Assembly (NCBI GenBank): GCA_019454225.1
Contig: CP075370.1
Span: 62,001-126,000, forward strand
Direction: 5' to 3'
DNA: 64,000 nt
DNA from: Paracoccaceae bacterium
Lineage (GTDB): Bacteria; Pseudomonadota; Alphaproteobacteria; Rhodobacterales; Rhodobacteraceae
Shown here: in pieces, positions 1 through 8,685 of the stretch
Layout of the letters: each line of letters opens with the position of its first letter
Numbering within the stretch: position 1 is the first letter of the stretch
Made by a program: the position numbers and the translations under genes
Notes under the pieces: generated by a model
Told to the model about the DNA's origin: nothing
The model's input: only the letters and a program-made list of their open reading frames with translations
Database searches by the model: none

Positions 1-539
1 ACCCCGCGACGGTTCTGATCGACACCCGCAACGCCTATGAAGTGTCGGTCGGCACCTTTCCCGGCGCACTCGACCCCGCCACCGACCGTTTCCGCGACTT
101 TCCCCTCTGGTGGCAGGCCAACCGCGACCGGCTGGCGGGGCGCCGGATCGCGATGTTCTGCACCGGCGGCATCCGCTGCGAGAAGGCCACCGCCTGGCTG
201 GTCGCCCAGGGTGTGCCCGAGGTCTACCACCTGCAGGGCGGCATCCTGCGCTATCTGGACGAGATCGCCCCGGAAGACTCGCGCTGGCAGGGTGAGTGTT
301 TCGTGTTCGACGGCCGGGTGACGCTGGGCCACGGCCTGACCCCCGGCAGCGCCACGACCTGCGGCGCCTGCCGCCGCCCGCTGTCGGCAGCCGACCGCGC
401 GAACCCGGCCTTCGAGGAAGGCGTCGCCTGCCCGGCCTGCGCGGCGGAATACGGCGCCGCAGACCGCGCGCGTTTCCGCGAGCGCCACCGGCAAATGGCC
501 CTGGCGGCCGCGCGCGGCACGCGGCACCTCGGGGCGTGA
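1..539 (+). CDS. trhO: tRNA uridine(34) hydroxylase TrhO, C-terminal part (5' truncated by window edge)
   Basis: The open frame is already running at base 3 and gives 178 residues, so the start lies outside the window. It contains a rhodanese domain with the active-site stretch FCTGGIRCEKATAWL, typical of the YceA/TrhO family, which hydroxylates U34 of certain tRNAs on the way to 5-methoxy- or carboxymethoxyuridine. The tail has two Cys pairs (CGAC and CPAC) that also fit TrhO C-termini. A generic rhodanese sulfurtransferase is the alternative, but the GGIRC context and Cys-rich tail favour TrhO. It converges on the peroxiredoxin gene with a 25 bp gap. Confidence 0.85.
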   Translation, partial: PATVLIDTRNAYEVSVGTFPGALDPATDRFRDFPLWWQANRDRLAGRRIAMFCTGGIRCEKATAWLVAQGVPEVYHLQGGILRYLDEIAPEDSRWQGECFVFDGRVTLGHGLTPGSATTCGACRRPLSAADRANPAFEEGVACPACAAEYGAADRARFRERHRQMALAAARGTRHLGA

Positions 540-564
540 CACGGCGCGCCGCGGGGCGCCGGCC

Positions 565-1053
565 TCAGATTGCGGCGAGCAGCGCCTCGCCGCCCGAGAT
601 GTCGCAACTGCCGCGGCTTTCCTCGACATGCAGCACCTTCACCACACCATCCTCGGCATAGAGCGCATAGCGCATCGAACGGTCGTAGAACCCGGCGGGC
701 GGCGCGCTGAAGGCCATGCCGACCGATTTGGTGAACCCGGCATCGGCATCCGCCAGCATGGTGATTCCGGCAGCGGTCGCCCCGGTGGATTCGCCCCATG
801 CCGCCATCACGAACGGATCGTTCACGGCGATGCAGATCACCGCATCGACACCCTTCGCGGCAAAGCCCGCGCGGGTGCGGATGAAGCTCGGGACATGGGC
901 GGCGGTGCAGGTGCGCGTATAGGCGCCGGGCAGCGCGAAGATCACCGCCTTGCGCCCCGCGATCATCGACGAAAGCGTCACGGCCTCGGGCCCCTCGGCG
1001 CCAAGGCGCAGCAGGCTGGCATCGGGCAGGCGGTCGCCGGGTGAAATCGTCAT
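565..1053 (-). CDS. Peroxiredoxin of the Prx5 type (thiol peroxidase)
   Basis: A 162-residue cytosolic protein of usual Prx5 length that would reduce hydroperoxides using a thiol donor such as glutaredoxin. The peroxidatic motif is PGAYTRTCTAAHVPSF, giving the P42-x3-T46-x2-C49 triad. The common Pro between Thr and the next Thr is replaced by Arg47. The ATG at 1053 is chosen because GGAG lies about 8 bases upstream; a longer open frame to 1200 is low-complexity Pro/Arg and looks untranslated. It is divergent from the reductase at 1146. A partner glutaredoxin of the GrxC class lies at 42366-42623, but no physical link is implied. Confidence 0.9.
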   Translation of the reverse strand: MTISPGDRLPDASLLRLGAEGPEAVTLSSMIAGRKAVIFALPGAYTRTCTAAHVPSFIRTRAGFAAKGVDAVICIAVNDPFVMAAWGESTGATAAGITMLADADAGFTKSVGMAFSAPPAGFYDRSMRYALYAEDGVVKVLHVEESRGSCDISGGEALLAAI

Positions 1054-1145
1054 CTTGTCACGCTCCTGCGTTGCGTAGGGGTTGCGCCGGGTTATAGGGT
1101 AGCGCCGGGGCTGCGGCCAGTGGCGGCGGCAGAAAGACGGGGCGC

Positions 1146-2351
1146 ATGACAAGGGTCGTGGTGATCGGGGCGGGGCAGGCGGCGGCGGCGCTGGCTGCAA
1201 GGCTGCGCAGCCTGGGCCATGCCGGCCCGATCACTCTGATCGGCGACGAACCGTCCCCGCCCTATCAGCGCCCGCCGCTGTCCAAGGCCTTCCTGATGGG
1301 CGAGATCGCCGAGGATCGGCTGTATCTGCGCCCGCTGGAGTTCTATGCGCAGGCCGACATCCTGCTGCGGACCGGCACGCGCGCCACCGCCATCGACCGG
1401 GTTGCGCGGGTGGTCGACACCACCGGCGGCCCGGTGCCCTATGACGTGCTCGTGCTGGCCACCGGGGCGGTGCCGCGCCGCCTGGCGGGCGCCATCGGGG
1501 GCGAGCTGCCCGGCGTCTTCACCCTGCGCGGCATCGCGGATGTCGAGGCGATGCGCCCGGCCTTCCGGCGCGGCGCGCGGCTTCTGGTGGTCGGTGGCGG
1601 GTACATCGGGCTCGAGGCGGCCGCGGTGGCGCGCAAGCTCGGGCTCGAGGTCACGCTGATCGAACTGGCGGACCGCATCCTGAAACGGGTGGCAGCGCCC
1701 GAAACCTCGGCCTGGTTCCGCGACCTGCACCGCGGGCACGGCGTCACGATCATGGAGGGCCAGGGTCTTGCGCGGCTTCGGGGCGCCGACCGGGTGCGCG
1801 GCGCCATCCTGCCCGACGGACGCGACATCGCGGCGGACCTGGTGATCGCGGGCGTGGGCGTGACACCCGCAACCGACCTTGCCGAGGCGGCGGGCCTGCG
1901 GATCTCGAACGGAATCGCGACCGATGCGCTTGGCCGGACCAGCGAACCCGACATCTGGGCGGCGGGCGACTGCGCCTCGTTCCCGGGTCCGGATGGCAGG
2001 CTTCGGCTGGAATCGGTGCAGAACGCGATCGACATGGCCGAGGCGGTCGCCGCCAACATCATGGGCGCCGCCCAGCCCTACGAGCCGAAACCCTGGTTCT
2101 GGTCGGATCAGTATGACGTCAAGCTGCAGATCGCCGGCCTGAACACCGGATACACCGATGTGGCGGTGCGGAATTCGGGCGACGGGCGGTCGCACTGGTA
2201 TTTCGCGGGCGACCGGCTGATCTCGGTCGACGCGATGAACGACGCGCGCGCCTACATGGTGGGCAAGCGGCTGATCGAGACCGGGATAAGCCCCGCGCCC
2301 GCCCTGCTGTCCGATCCCGCGACCGATCTCAAGGCGCTGCTGAAGGCATGA
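1146..2351 (+). CDS. FAD-dependent pyridine nucleotide-disulphide oxidoreductase (ferredoxin/rubredoxin reductase type)
   Basis: A 401-residue flavoprotein of the putidaredoxin/rhodocoxin reductase family, passing electrons from NAD(P)H to a small redox carrier. An FAD-binding GxGxxA fold is at residues 4-20 (VVVIGAGQAAAALAARL), a second nucleotide site near 145-165 (LLVVGGGYIGLEAA), and the family AAGDC motif near 275. A C-terminal reductase domain with YDVKLQIAGL follows. There is no ferredoxin or P450 next to it, so the partner is unknown. It overlaps rsmD by 4 nt (ATGA), which suggests co-transcription and coupled translation. Confidence 0.88.
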   Translation: MTRVVVIGAGQAAAALAARLRSLGHAGPITLIGDEPSPPYQRPPLSKAFLMGEIAEDRLYLRPLEFYAQADILLRTGTRATAIDRVARVVDTTGGPVPYDVLVLATGAVPRRLAGAIGGELPGVFTLRGIADVEAMRPAFRRGARLLVVGGGYIGLEAAAVARKLGLEVTLIELADRILKRVAAPETSAWFRDLHRGHGVTIMEGQGLARLRGADRVRGAILPDGRDIAADLVIAGVGVTPATDLAEAAGLRISNGIATDALGRTSEPDIWAAGDCASFPGPDGRLRLESVQNAIDMAEAVAANIMGAAQPYEPKPWFWSDQYDVKLQIAGLNTGYTDVAVRNSGDGRSHWYFAGDRLISVDAMNDARAYMVGKRLIETGISPAPALLSDPATDLKALLKA

Positions 2352-2908
2352 GGATCATCGGCGGGCGGTTCCGGGGCACCCATCTGGCCCCGGTCGGCGC
2401 GGGCGACCCCGCCGCGCATCTGCGCCCCACCGGCGACAGGGTGCGCGAGGCGGTGTTCAACCTGCTGGAAAACAGCCTGCACCTGCGGTTCGACGGCACC
2501 CGTGTGCTCGACCTCTTTGCCGGCACCGGCGCGCTCGGGCTCGAGGCGCTGTCGCGCGGCGCGGCGCGTGTGGCCTTCGTGGATGACGGCACGGCGGCCC
2601 GCGCGCTGTTGCGGCGCAACATCGAGATCACCCGCAGCATGGGCGAAACCGACGTGTGGCGGCGCGATGCGACCAGCCTGGGGCAGAACCGGGGGCCCGG
2701 CTACGGGCTGGTCTTCCTCGACCCGCCCTATGGCAAGGGCCTGGGCGAGGCCGCGCTGGCCTCGGCGCTGGCCGGCGGCTGGCTGGCCCCCGGCGCCGTG
2801 GTGGTCTGGGAGGAAGGCACCCGCCCCCTGCCGCCGCCCGGGCTGGAACTGGTGGACCAGCGCCGCTATGGCGACACCTGGATCACCCTGCTGCGAGGCC
2901 CCGCATGA
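2348..2908 (+). CDS. rsmD: 16S rRNA (guanine(966)-N2)-methyltransferase RsmD
   Basis: This 186-residue protein methylates G966 of 16S rRNA during small-subunit maturation. It has the family start MRIIGGRFRG, the RPTGDRVREAVFN motif (about 27-38), the SAM-binding loop DLFAGTGALGLEALSRGA (55-72), and the catalytic DPPYG at 125-129, all as expected and in order. Its start overlaps the upstream reductase stop and its stop overlaps the HAD gene start, both as ATGA, so the three genes read as one translationally coupled unit. Confidence 0.95.
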   Translation: MRIIGGRFRGTHLAPVGAGDPAAHLRPTGDRVREAVFNLLENSLHLRFDGTRVLDLFAGTGALGLEALSRGAARVAFVDDGTAARALLRRNIEITRSMGETDVWRRDATSLGQNRGPGYGLVFLDPPYGKGLGEAALASALAGGWLAPGAVVVWEEGTRPLPPPGLELVDQRRYGDTWITLLRGPA

Positions 2909-3561
2909 CGCCCCCCCGCGCCATCCTGTTCGACTGCGACGGCGTGCTGGTGGACAGCGAGCCCGAAGCCTTCGACCTGCTGGCGGGCGATCTGTCGCGC
3001 CACGGCCTGCACCTGTCGCAGGCCGAGATGGAGGCGCGGTTCCTCGGTGGCACGATTCGCGGCCTGTGGCAGGCCGCCCGCGATCTGGGCACCAACCTGC
3101 CGGACGACTGGGTGGATGATTTCTACGCCCGGCTCTACGCGCGTCTGGCGCAGGGCTGCGCCCTGATCGCCGGGGCCGAGGCGCTGCTCGACCGGCTGGA
3201 CGCCGCAGGCATCCGCTATGCCGTCGGCTCGAACGGGGCGCCCCGCAAGATGCAGGTCACCCTGGGCCAGCATCCCGCGATGTGGGCGCGGCTGGAGGGG
3301 CGGCTGTTCTCGGGCCAGACGCTCGGCTGCCCGAAGCCCGATCCGGGGCTATGGCTGCATTGCGCGGCGCATCTGGGTGTGCCGCCCGCCGATTGCGTGG
3401 TGATCGACGACAGCCCGACGGGTTGCCTTGGCGCCGCGCGCGCGGGCATCCGCTGCCTCGGCCTCGCCGAACACGGCGACGGCGCGCGGCTGGCCGCCGT
3501 GGGGGCCGAGGTGATCCATCGGCTGGATCAGGTGCCCGGACGCATCGGCCTTCAGCCCTGA
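2905..3561 (+). CDS. HAD-superfamily phosphatase (beta-phosphoglucomutase/phosphoglycolate phosphatase-like)
   Basis: A 218-residue haloacid dehalogenase-like hydrolase with an N-terminal motif I FDCDGVLVDSE containing both catalytic aspartates. A helical cap follows, then motif II in VGSNGAP, a motif III lysine region (GCPKPDPGLW) and motif IV VIDDSPTG. The substrate cannot be read from sequence; a sugar phosphate or phosphoglycolate is typical of the subfamily. The ATG at 2905 overlaps the rsmD stop; a longer frame from 2656 only covers rsmD in another frame. The 3' end overlaps the convergent hydrolase gene by 10 nt. Confidence 0.88.
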   Translation: MTPPRAILFDCDGVLVDSEPEAFDLLAGDLSRHGLHLSQAEMEARFLGGTIRGLWQAARDLGTNLPDDWVDDFYARLYARLAQGCALIAGAEALLDRLDAAGIRYAVGSNGAPRKMQVTLGQHPAMWARLEGRLFSGQTLGCPKPDPGLWLHCAAHLGVPPADCVVIDDSPTGCLGAARAGIRCLGLAEHGDGARLAAVGAEVIHRLDQVPGRIGLQP

Positions 3562-5057
3562 AACAGCGGGAACGTCACCCCCAGCGCCCAGCCCAGATAC
3601 AGGCCAAGCCCCGCACCCGCCGGCAGCACCCGCCCGGTGGCCCGCGCCACCCTTGACCCCAGCGCCCCGAACAGCAGGAAGAACAGCAGGATCACCGGCA
3701 GCACGATCACCAGGAACATCAGCCGCTCGAAATCCAGCGCCACCGCCAGCCCCAGCGACAGGATCGCGACCGACCGCGCCACGATCCGCCGCGCCAGCGG
3801 CGCGCGCCCGCCCTCGGTCAGGATGGCGTCGGCGATCATGAAGGGCACGGCCCCCGCAATCATCGCCACGACCACCGGCCCGCGCGCGTCCACCGACCAG
3901 AAGGACGCGACATAGGTTTCCAGCACCCAGCCGAACATCCCGATCCCGAAAAGCGCGACCAATGCCGCCACGCGCAGCCCCTCGCGCGACGGCCAGACCG
4001 CCCGCCACAGGCCCAGCCGCCAGGTGCCCGCCACCACGACAAAGCCGTAAAGGGACATGTGCAGCATCAGGTAATCCGCCACCAGCACCGGAAGAAACCC
4101 GACCTCGACCCCGCGCAGGGCGACCGGCACCGCGATGCCCGCCGCCGCCAGCAACCCCGCAAAGCGTTGCGGTGACAGCTGGCCCACGGGCTGTGGCGCG
4201 GGCCCCCGCCGGTCCATCGCGCCGAACCCGATCCAGCACACCGTCATCACCGCCCCCAGCAGCAGCACGATCCAGCCGCCGCGCAGCGCCACCGCGCCCC
4301 GGCTTTCCCGGCCAAAGGCCGCGTCCAGCCAGCCCCGCGTCTCGCCGAGCGTGGTTGCGGAATACAGCACGCCCACATGCTCGACGCCCGGGGCCTGCAC
4401 CGCCCGCCGTCCGCTGCCCGACACCGGTTCACCCAGGGTCTGGCCAAAGGCCGCGGCGGGATCGCGCATCGTCACCGCCGCCAGCGCCTGGGCAGAAAGG
4501 AACCGCTCCCAGGCCCCGGCCACGACCAGAAGGTTGCGCGGCATCTCGGGCGTCACCGCGGCGCTGAACATCGACACCGCCACCACCGCGCCCACGCGCG
4601 GGTCACGGATCGCCTGCCGCACCACGATGTCCGAGGCCATCGAATGCCCCACCAGTGCCAGCCGCCCGTCCACGCCGGGCAGTGCCAGCGCCGCGTCCGC
4701 CACCCGCGCCAGTTCGTCCATCAGAACCTGCGTCGTGCCCTCGATCACCGTGGGGTCGCCCGACATCGGAACGGGGTTGCGGCCGTGGCCTGCCAGGTCA
4801 TAGGCCACCGCCACATAGCCCGCCCGGGCCAGCGTGACCGCAAACCCCTCCATCAGCTGCCGCGATCCGGCAAAGCCATGCGCGATGACCACCGCAGGCG
4901 CCGGCTCGGCCCCCGGCAGGCGCCACGCCGTCGCGGGTGTCCCGCCCACGGCGAAGTCCGTGCGCTCGATCCCCTCGCGCGCCGCCTCCAGCCGGAAGAT
5001 CGCAAGCGCGATCATCGCAAAGGCGAACGACAGGATCAGCCAGCGCCGCCTGCTCAT
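3552..5057 (-). CDS. Membrane-anchored alpha/beta hydrolase with a polytopic C-terminal half
   Basis: About 501 residues. An N-terminal signal anchor (RRR followed by a hydrophobic run) leads into an alpha/beta hydrolase domain with an oxyanion HGFAGS segment and the nucleophile elbow LVGHSMASD. The second half carries several hydrophobic segments ending in VILLFFLLFGALGS and a final GLYLGWALG helix. This suggests an inner-membrane esterase or lipase-like enzyme of unknown substrate. An in-frame ATG at 5087 would add ten residues; neither start has a convincing ribosome-binding site, so the start is uncertain. The stop overlaps the HAD gene stop on the other strand. Confidence 0.75.
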   Translation of the reverse strand: MSRRRWLILSFAFAMIALAIFRLEAAREGIERTDFAVGGTPATAWRLPGAEPAPAVVIAHGFAGSRQLMEGFAVTLARAGYVAVAYDLAGHGRNPVPMSGDPTVIEGTTQVLMDELARVADAALALPGVDGRLALVGHSMASDIVVRQAIRDPRVGAVVAVSMFSAAVTPEMPRNLLVVAGAWERFLSAQALAAVTMRDPAAAFGQTLGEPVSGSGRRAVQAPGVEHVGVLYSATTLGETRGWLDAAFGRESRGAVALRGGWIVLLLGAVMTVCWIGFGAMDRRGPAPQPVGQLSPQRFAGLLAAAGIAVPVALRGVEVGFLPVLVADYLMLHMSLYGFVVVAGTWRLGLWRAVWPSREGLRVAALVALFGIGMFGWVLETYVASFWSVDARGPVVVAMIAGAVPFMIADAILTEGGRAPLARRIVARSVAILSLGLAVALDFERLMFLVIVLPVILLFFLLFGALGSRVARATGRVLPAGAGLGLYLGWALGVTFPLFQG

Positions 5058-5165
5058 GTCATCGCGGCCCGGAAATCCCGTGGGCATTCTGCCGGTTCTG
5101 CGGCGGGTTCGGGAAGGCGGCGGCAGGGGGGTGCCCGCCTGCCGGCCGTGGCGGGGCAGGCCGCG

Positions 5166-5975
5166 TCATCCCCATGTGGGGTGGAACAGCCCGGCGGGCG
5201 ACAGGGTGAATATCTCGGCCCCCGTCGCCGTCACGCCCACCGAATGCTCGAACTGCGCCGACAGCGACTTGTCGCGCGTCACGGCCGTCCAGTCGTCGGC
5301 CAGCACCTTGGTCTCGGGGCGGCCAAGGTTCACCATCGGCTCGATGGTAAAGAACATGCCTTCCTCCAGCACCGCGCCGGTGCCGGGGCGGCCGTAGTGC
5401 AGCACGTTCGGCGGCGCGTGGAACACGCGGCCAAGCCCATGGCCGCAGAAGTCGCGCACCACCGACATGCGGTTCGCTTCGACATGGCTCTGGATGGCAT
5501 GGCCGATGTCGCCGAAGGTCGCGCCGGGGCGCACCGCCTCGATCCCCTTCATCAGCGCGTCATGCGTCACCTGCACCAGCCGCCTGGCCTTCACCGGAAC
5601 AGTGCCCGCCACATACATCCGGCTGGTGTCGCCGAACCACCCGTCGACGATCACCGTGACGTCGATGTTCAGGATGTCGCCGTCCTTCAGCACCTTGGGG
5701 CCGGGGATGCCGTGGCAGACCACATGGTTCACGCTGATGCAGGACGCGTGGCGATACCCCTTGTAGCCGATGGTGGCCGAGGTGACGCCGCGCCGTGCGA
5801 TCTCGTCGGTGATGAAGCGGTCGATGGCCTCGGTCGTGGCCCCCGGCACCACCAGCGGCGCCACGGCATCCAGAATCTCGGCGGCGACGCGGCCAGCGCC
5901 GTGCATGCCCGCGAAATCCGCATCCTCGTGGATGCGGATCCCGTCTCTCGTGATCCTGCCGCGCGTTTCGTCCAT
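5166..5975 (-). CDS. map: Methionine aminopeptidase, type I
   Basis: A 269-residue metalloenzyme that removes the initiator Met from nascent proteins. The metal ligands are visible in order: Asp in NIDVTV, Asp in GDTSR, His in GHGLGRVFH, Glu in FTIEP and Glu in FEHSV; the substrate-side His is in VVCHGIPG. Length and motif order match type Ia bacterial enzymes. The start MDETRGR at 5975 is chosen because family similarity begins close to it; the much longer open frame upstream is antisense to cinA and GNAT genes and is not credible. It is divergent from the cinA-like gene. Confidence 0.95.
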   Translation of the reverse strand: MDETRGRITRDGIRIHEDADFAGMHGAGRVAAEILDAVAPLVVPGATTEAIDRFITDEIARRGVTSATIGYKGYRHASCISVNHVVCHGIPGPKVLKDGDILNIDVTVIVDGWFGDTSRMYVAGTVPVKARRLVQVTHDALMKGIEAVRPGATFGDIGHAIQSHVEANRMSVVRDFCGHGLGRVFHAPPNVLHYGRPGTGAVLEEGMFFTIEPMVNLGRPETKVLADDWTAVTRDKSLSAQFEHSVGVTATGAEIFTLSPAGLFHPTWG

Positions 5976-6107
5976 GTCCGCAACATAATGAGGCTGAAAT
6001 GGATTTGCCAGAGGCCGCCCCCGGGGCAGGGCCACGCGGCCCCGGGGGGCTTGGAACCCGCCCGCGTCGGTGCCAATGTCGCATCGCCGCGAGGGGGAGT
6101 GACCGCG

Positions 6108-6833
6108 ATGACCAATCCGACAGCCGCCATGCTGGTGATCGGCGACGAAATCCTGTCGGGCCGCACCCGCGATTCGAACATGCACCACCTGGCGGGCGAA
6201 CTCACCCGCCACGGGGTCCGCCTGATGGAGGCGCGCGTCGTCGCCGACGATCACGGCGCCATCGTCGCCGCGGTGAACGCCCTGCGCGCGAACTGGGACC
6301 ATGTGTTCACCTCGGGCGGCATCGGCCCCACGCATGACGACATCACCGCCGACGCCATCGCCGCCGCCTTCGGCGTGCCGATCTCCTGCCGCGCCGATGC
6401 GATGGCGATCCTTGCGGCGCATTACGACCGCGCGGGCCTGCCCTTCAACGAGGCGCGTCAGCGCATGGCGCGGATTCCCGATGGCGCCAGCCTGATCGAC
6501 AACCCGGTCAGCGCCGCGCCCGGCTTCACGCTGGGCAACGTGCATGTCATGGCCGGCGTCCCCAACATCTTCCAGGCGATGCTGGCCGGTGTGCTGCCGG
6601 GCATTACCGGCGGTTCGCCGCTGTTGTCGCAGTCGCTGACCGTCCACCGCGGCGAGGGCGAGATCGCGGGCGCCTTCGGTGCGCTCGCGGCCGAGTTCCC
6701 CGATCTGTCGATGGGGTCCTATCCGTTCATCCGCAACGGCGCGCATGGCACCAACCTTGTCATCCGGGGCACCGAACCCGCGCGGCTTGATGCGGCGATG
6801 ACACGTCTTGCGGCGCTGTTCCCCCCGCAATGA
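6108..6833 (+). CDS. CinA-type molybdopterin-binding (MoCF) domain protein, short form
   Basis: This 241-residue protein consists only of the N-terminal MoCF-fold domain of CinA. It has the start TAAMLVIGDEILSGRTRDSN, the TSGGIGPTHDDIT loop near 66-78 and the GVPNIF segment. The C-terminal nicotinamide-nucleotide amidase domain of full CinA (about 400 residues) is absent. Such stand-alone forms may act as pyrophosphatases; that is a family property, not shown here. A purine-rich GAGGGGG at 6091-6097 supports ATG 6108; a GTG at 6099 is in frame but too close to it. The stop overlaps the next start by 4 nt. Confidence 0.88.
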   Translation: MTNPTAAMLVIGDEILSGRTRDSNMHHLAGELTRHGVRLMEARVVADDHGAIVAAVNALRANWDHVFTSGGIGPTHDDITADAIAAAFGVPISCRADAMAILAAHYDRAGLPFNEARQRMARIPDGASLIDNPVSAAPGFTLGNVHVMAGVPNIFQAMLAGVLPGITGGSPLLSQSLTVHRGEGEIAGAFGALAAEFPDLSMGSYPFIRNGAHGTNLVIRGTEPARLDAAMTRLAALFPPQ

Positions 6834-7540
6834 CCGACCTCGCCCTGGGATTGATCGCCGCGATGGGCGACAGCTGGCCGCCGCTGGCCGAGCACCGTGT
6901 CGGCCCCTGGCGCCTGCGCGAGGGCGGCGGCGGCGGCAGCCGCGTGTCCTCGGCGATCGCCGAGGGGCCGGTGGGTCCGGCCGACCTGCCCCTCCTGGAG
7001 CAGGCCGCCGCCCGGCTGGGCCAGAAACCCATCGTGATGCTGCGCCCGGGCGACGGCGCGGTGGACGCGCTGCTGGCCGAGGCGGGCTGGCACATGCAGG
7101 ACGAGACCGTGCTGTACCTCGCGCCCTCCGAGACCTTCCCCGAAGCGCCGCCGATGGCCACCTTCGCCATCTGGCCGCCACTGGCCGTGCAGACGCAGAT
7201 CTGGGCCGACGGCGGCATCGGCCCCGCCCGTATCGCCGTGATGGATCGCGTGCGCGGGCCCAAGGTGGCGATTCTCGGCCGCGTGTCGGACCGGGCCGCG
7301 GGCGCCGCCTTTGTTGCCGTGGCCGACGATACCGCCTTCCTGCACGGCCTTGCCGTTGTGCCAGCCCTGCGCCGCCAGGGCTGCGCCCGCGATATCCTGT
7401 GGGCGGCAGGCAACTGGGCACGATCGGTAGGGGCACCCCGTCTGGCGCTGGCGGTAACCCGCGCGAATGCCGGGGCCCGCGCGCTCTACGCTTCACAGGG
7501 CATGGAAGTTGTGGGAATGTATCACTATCGCACGAAGTGA
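6830..7540 (+). CDS. GNAT-family N-acetyltransferase
   Basis: A 236-residue protein whose C-terminal half carries the GNAT acetyl-CoA site: FLHGLAVVPALRRQGCARDIL (motif A with the R/Q-x-x-G-x-A loop) followed by ANAGARALYASQGMEVVGMYHYR (motif B). The N-terminal half is a poorly conserved domain with GGGGGS, possibly a degenerate first GNAT fold. The substrate is unknown. It starts inside the cinA-like stop (ATGA) and its stop overlaps a GTG that could start the next frame, so it sits in the middle of a three-gene coupled run. Confidence 0.82.
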   Translation: MTDLALGLIAAMGDSWPPLAEHRVGPWRLREGGGGGSRVSSAIAEGPVGPADLPLLEQAAARLGQKPIVMLRPGDGAVDALLAEAGWHMQDETVLYLAPSETFPEAPPMATFAIWPPLAVQTQIWADGGIGPARIAVMDRVRGPKVAILGRVSDRAAGAAFVAVADDTAFLHGLAVVPALRRQGCARDILWAAGNWARSVGAPRLALAVTRANAGARALYASQGMEVVGMYHYRTK

Positions 7541-7560
7541 GCCCGCAGAGGCCAGAGCAG

Positions 7561-8592
7561 TTGACACGACGGATCAGATCAGCGGCGCGGATCGCGATTC
7601 TCGCTCTTGCCTGCGGGCAGGCGGGTCCGGCGCATGCAATCGATCTCGCCTTTCCCGGCCCGGCCCGGATCACCGCCCTTGCGCAGGAACCGGCGGGCAG
7701 CGTCGATGTCCCCGTCGGTCCCTGGATCGCGGGCGCCCTGCCCACCCGCGCCGCCGAGGGGCGCGTCGAACGCCGGGCCTGGCGGGTCGAGACGCCCGGC
7801 CTGTCCACGCTGGCGCTGATGGCACCGCTGCGCGACCAGATCGCCGCCGCCGGTTTCACCGCGATCTATGAATGCGACACCCGGGCCTGCGGCGGGTTCG
7901 ATTTCCGCTACGCGGCCGACCTGCTGCCGGAACCCGAGATGCACGTCGACCTGGGCGATTTCCGCTATCTCGCCGCCGAACGCGGCCCCGAGATGCTGGC
8001 GCTGATCGTCAGCCGCTCGGCTCTGGCCGGGTTCGTGCAGGTCACGCGGGTCCGGCCACGGGGCGCCGATGCGGCCCCGGATACCACCCTTCTCCTGGCC
8101 GACGCGGGGACGCCCCGGTTCGCGCCCGACCCGGGCGGCACCCCCGCCGGTCCACAGGCCGCACCCGGGGCTGCGGTGTCGCTGTCCGGTTCGAACGCAC
8201 CCTCGGACATGCCCGCCCGCGTCATGGCCGATCTGGAAACGCATGGGCGCGCGGTGCTTGACGATCTGGTCTTCGACAGCGGCGCAACGCGGCTCGCCGA
8301 CGGCGACTATGGCTCGCTCGCCGCGCTGGCCGACTGGCTGCGTGCCGATCCGTCCCGCCACGTCGCGCTTGTGGGGCACACCGACGCCTCCGGCGGGCTG
8401 GACACGAACATCGTGATCTCGCGCCGCCGGGCGGACGCGGTTCGCGCCGAACTGATCGGCACCCATGGCATTCCGGCCTCCCAGGTCAGCGCCGAAGGCG
8501 TGGGCTATCTGTCGCCCCGCGCCAGCAACGCGACCGATGAGGGCCGCCAGGCAAACCGGCGGGTCGAGGCCGTGATCACCACCACCCCCTGA
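7561..8592 (+). CDS. OmpA-family outer-membrane/periplasmic protein
   Basis: About 343 residues. The N-terminus reads as a Sec signal peptide ending GPAHA, then a poorly conserved domain. The C-terminus is an OmpA peptidoglycan-binding domain: LDDLVFDSGATRL, then VGHTDASGG and SRRRADAVRAEL, ending RRVEAVITTTP. It probably anchors the envelope to peptidoglycan. Two starts compete. TTG 7561 has AGAGG about 8 nt upstream and gives a clean signal peptide; GTG 7537 overlaps the GNAT stop as GTGA and adds eight residues. The frame continues upstream only as an overlap with GNAT. Confidence 0.85.
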   Translation: MTRRIRSAARIAILALACGQAGPAHAIDLAFPGPARITALAQEPAGSVDVPVGPWIAGALPTRAAEGRVERRAWRVETPGLSTLALMAPLRDQIAAAGFTAIYECDTRACGGFDFRYAADLLPEPEMHVDLGDFRYLAAERGPEMLALIVSRSALAGFVQVTRVRPRGADAAPDTTLLLADAGTPRFAPDPGGTPAGPQAAPGAAVSLSGSNAPSDMPARVMADLETHGRAVLDDLVFDSGATRLADGDYGSLAALADWLRADPSRHVALVGHTDASGGLDTNIVISRRRADAVRAELIGTHGIPASQVSAEGVGYLSPRASNATDEGRQANRRVEAVITTTP

Positions 8593-8685
8593 AACCGCGC
8601 TGCCCGCGGGGATTGCACCACCCGGGCGGTCATGGTCAAACTCGCGCGCCGCCGCATGGCGGCCGGATCGAAGGGGAGTAACCGC

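Noticed and set aside
4377-6107. Long open frame upstream of and in frame with the cinA-like gene, antisense to the hydrolase and map genes
   Set aside because: It is His/Arg/Pro-rich with no family resemblance, mirrors genes on the other strand, and the real start has a strong ribosome-binding site at 6091-6097.
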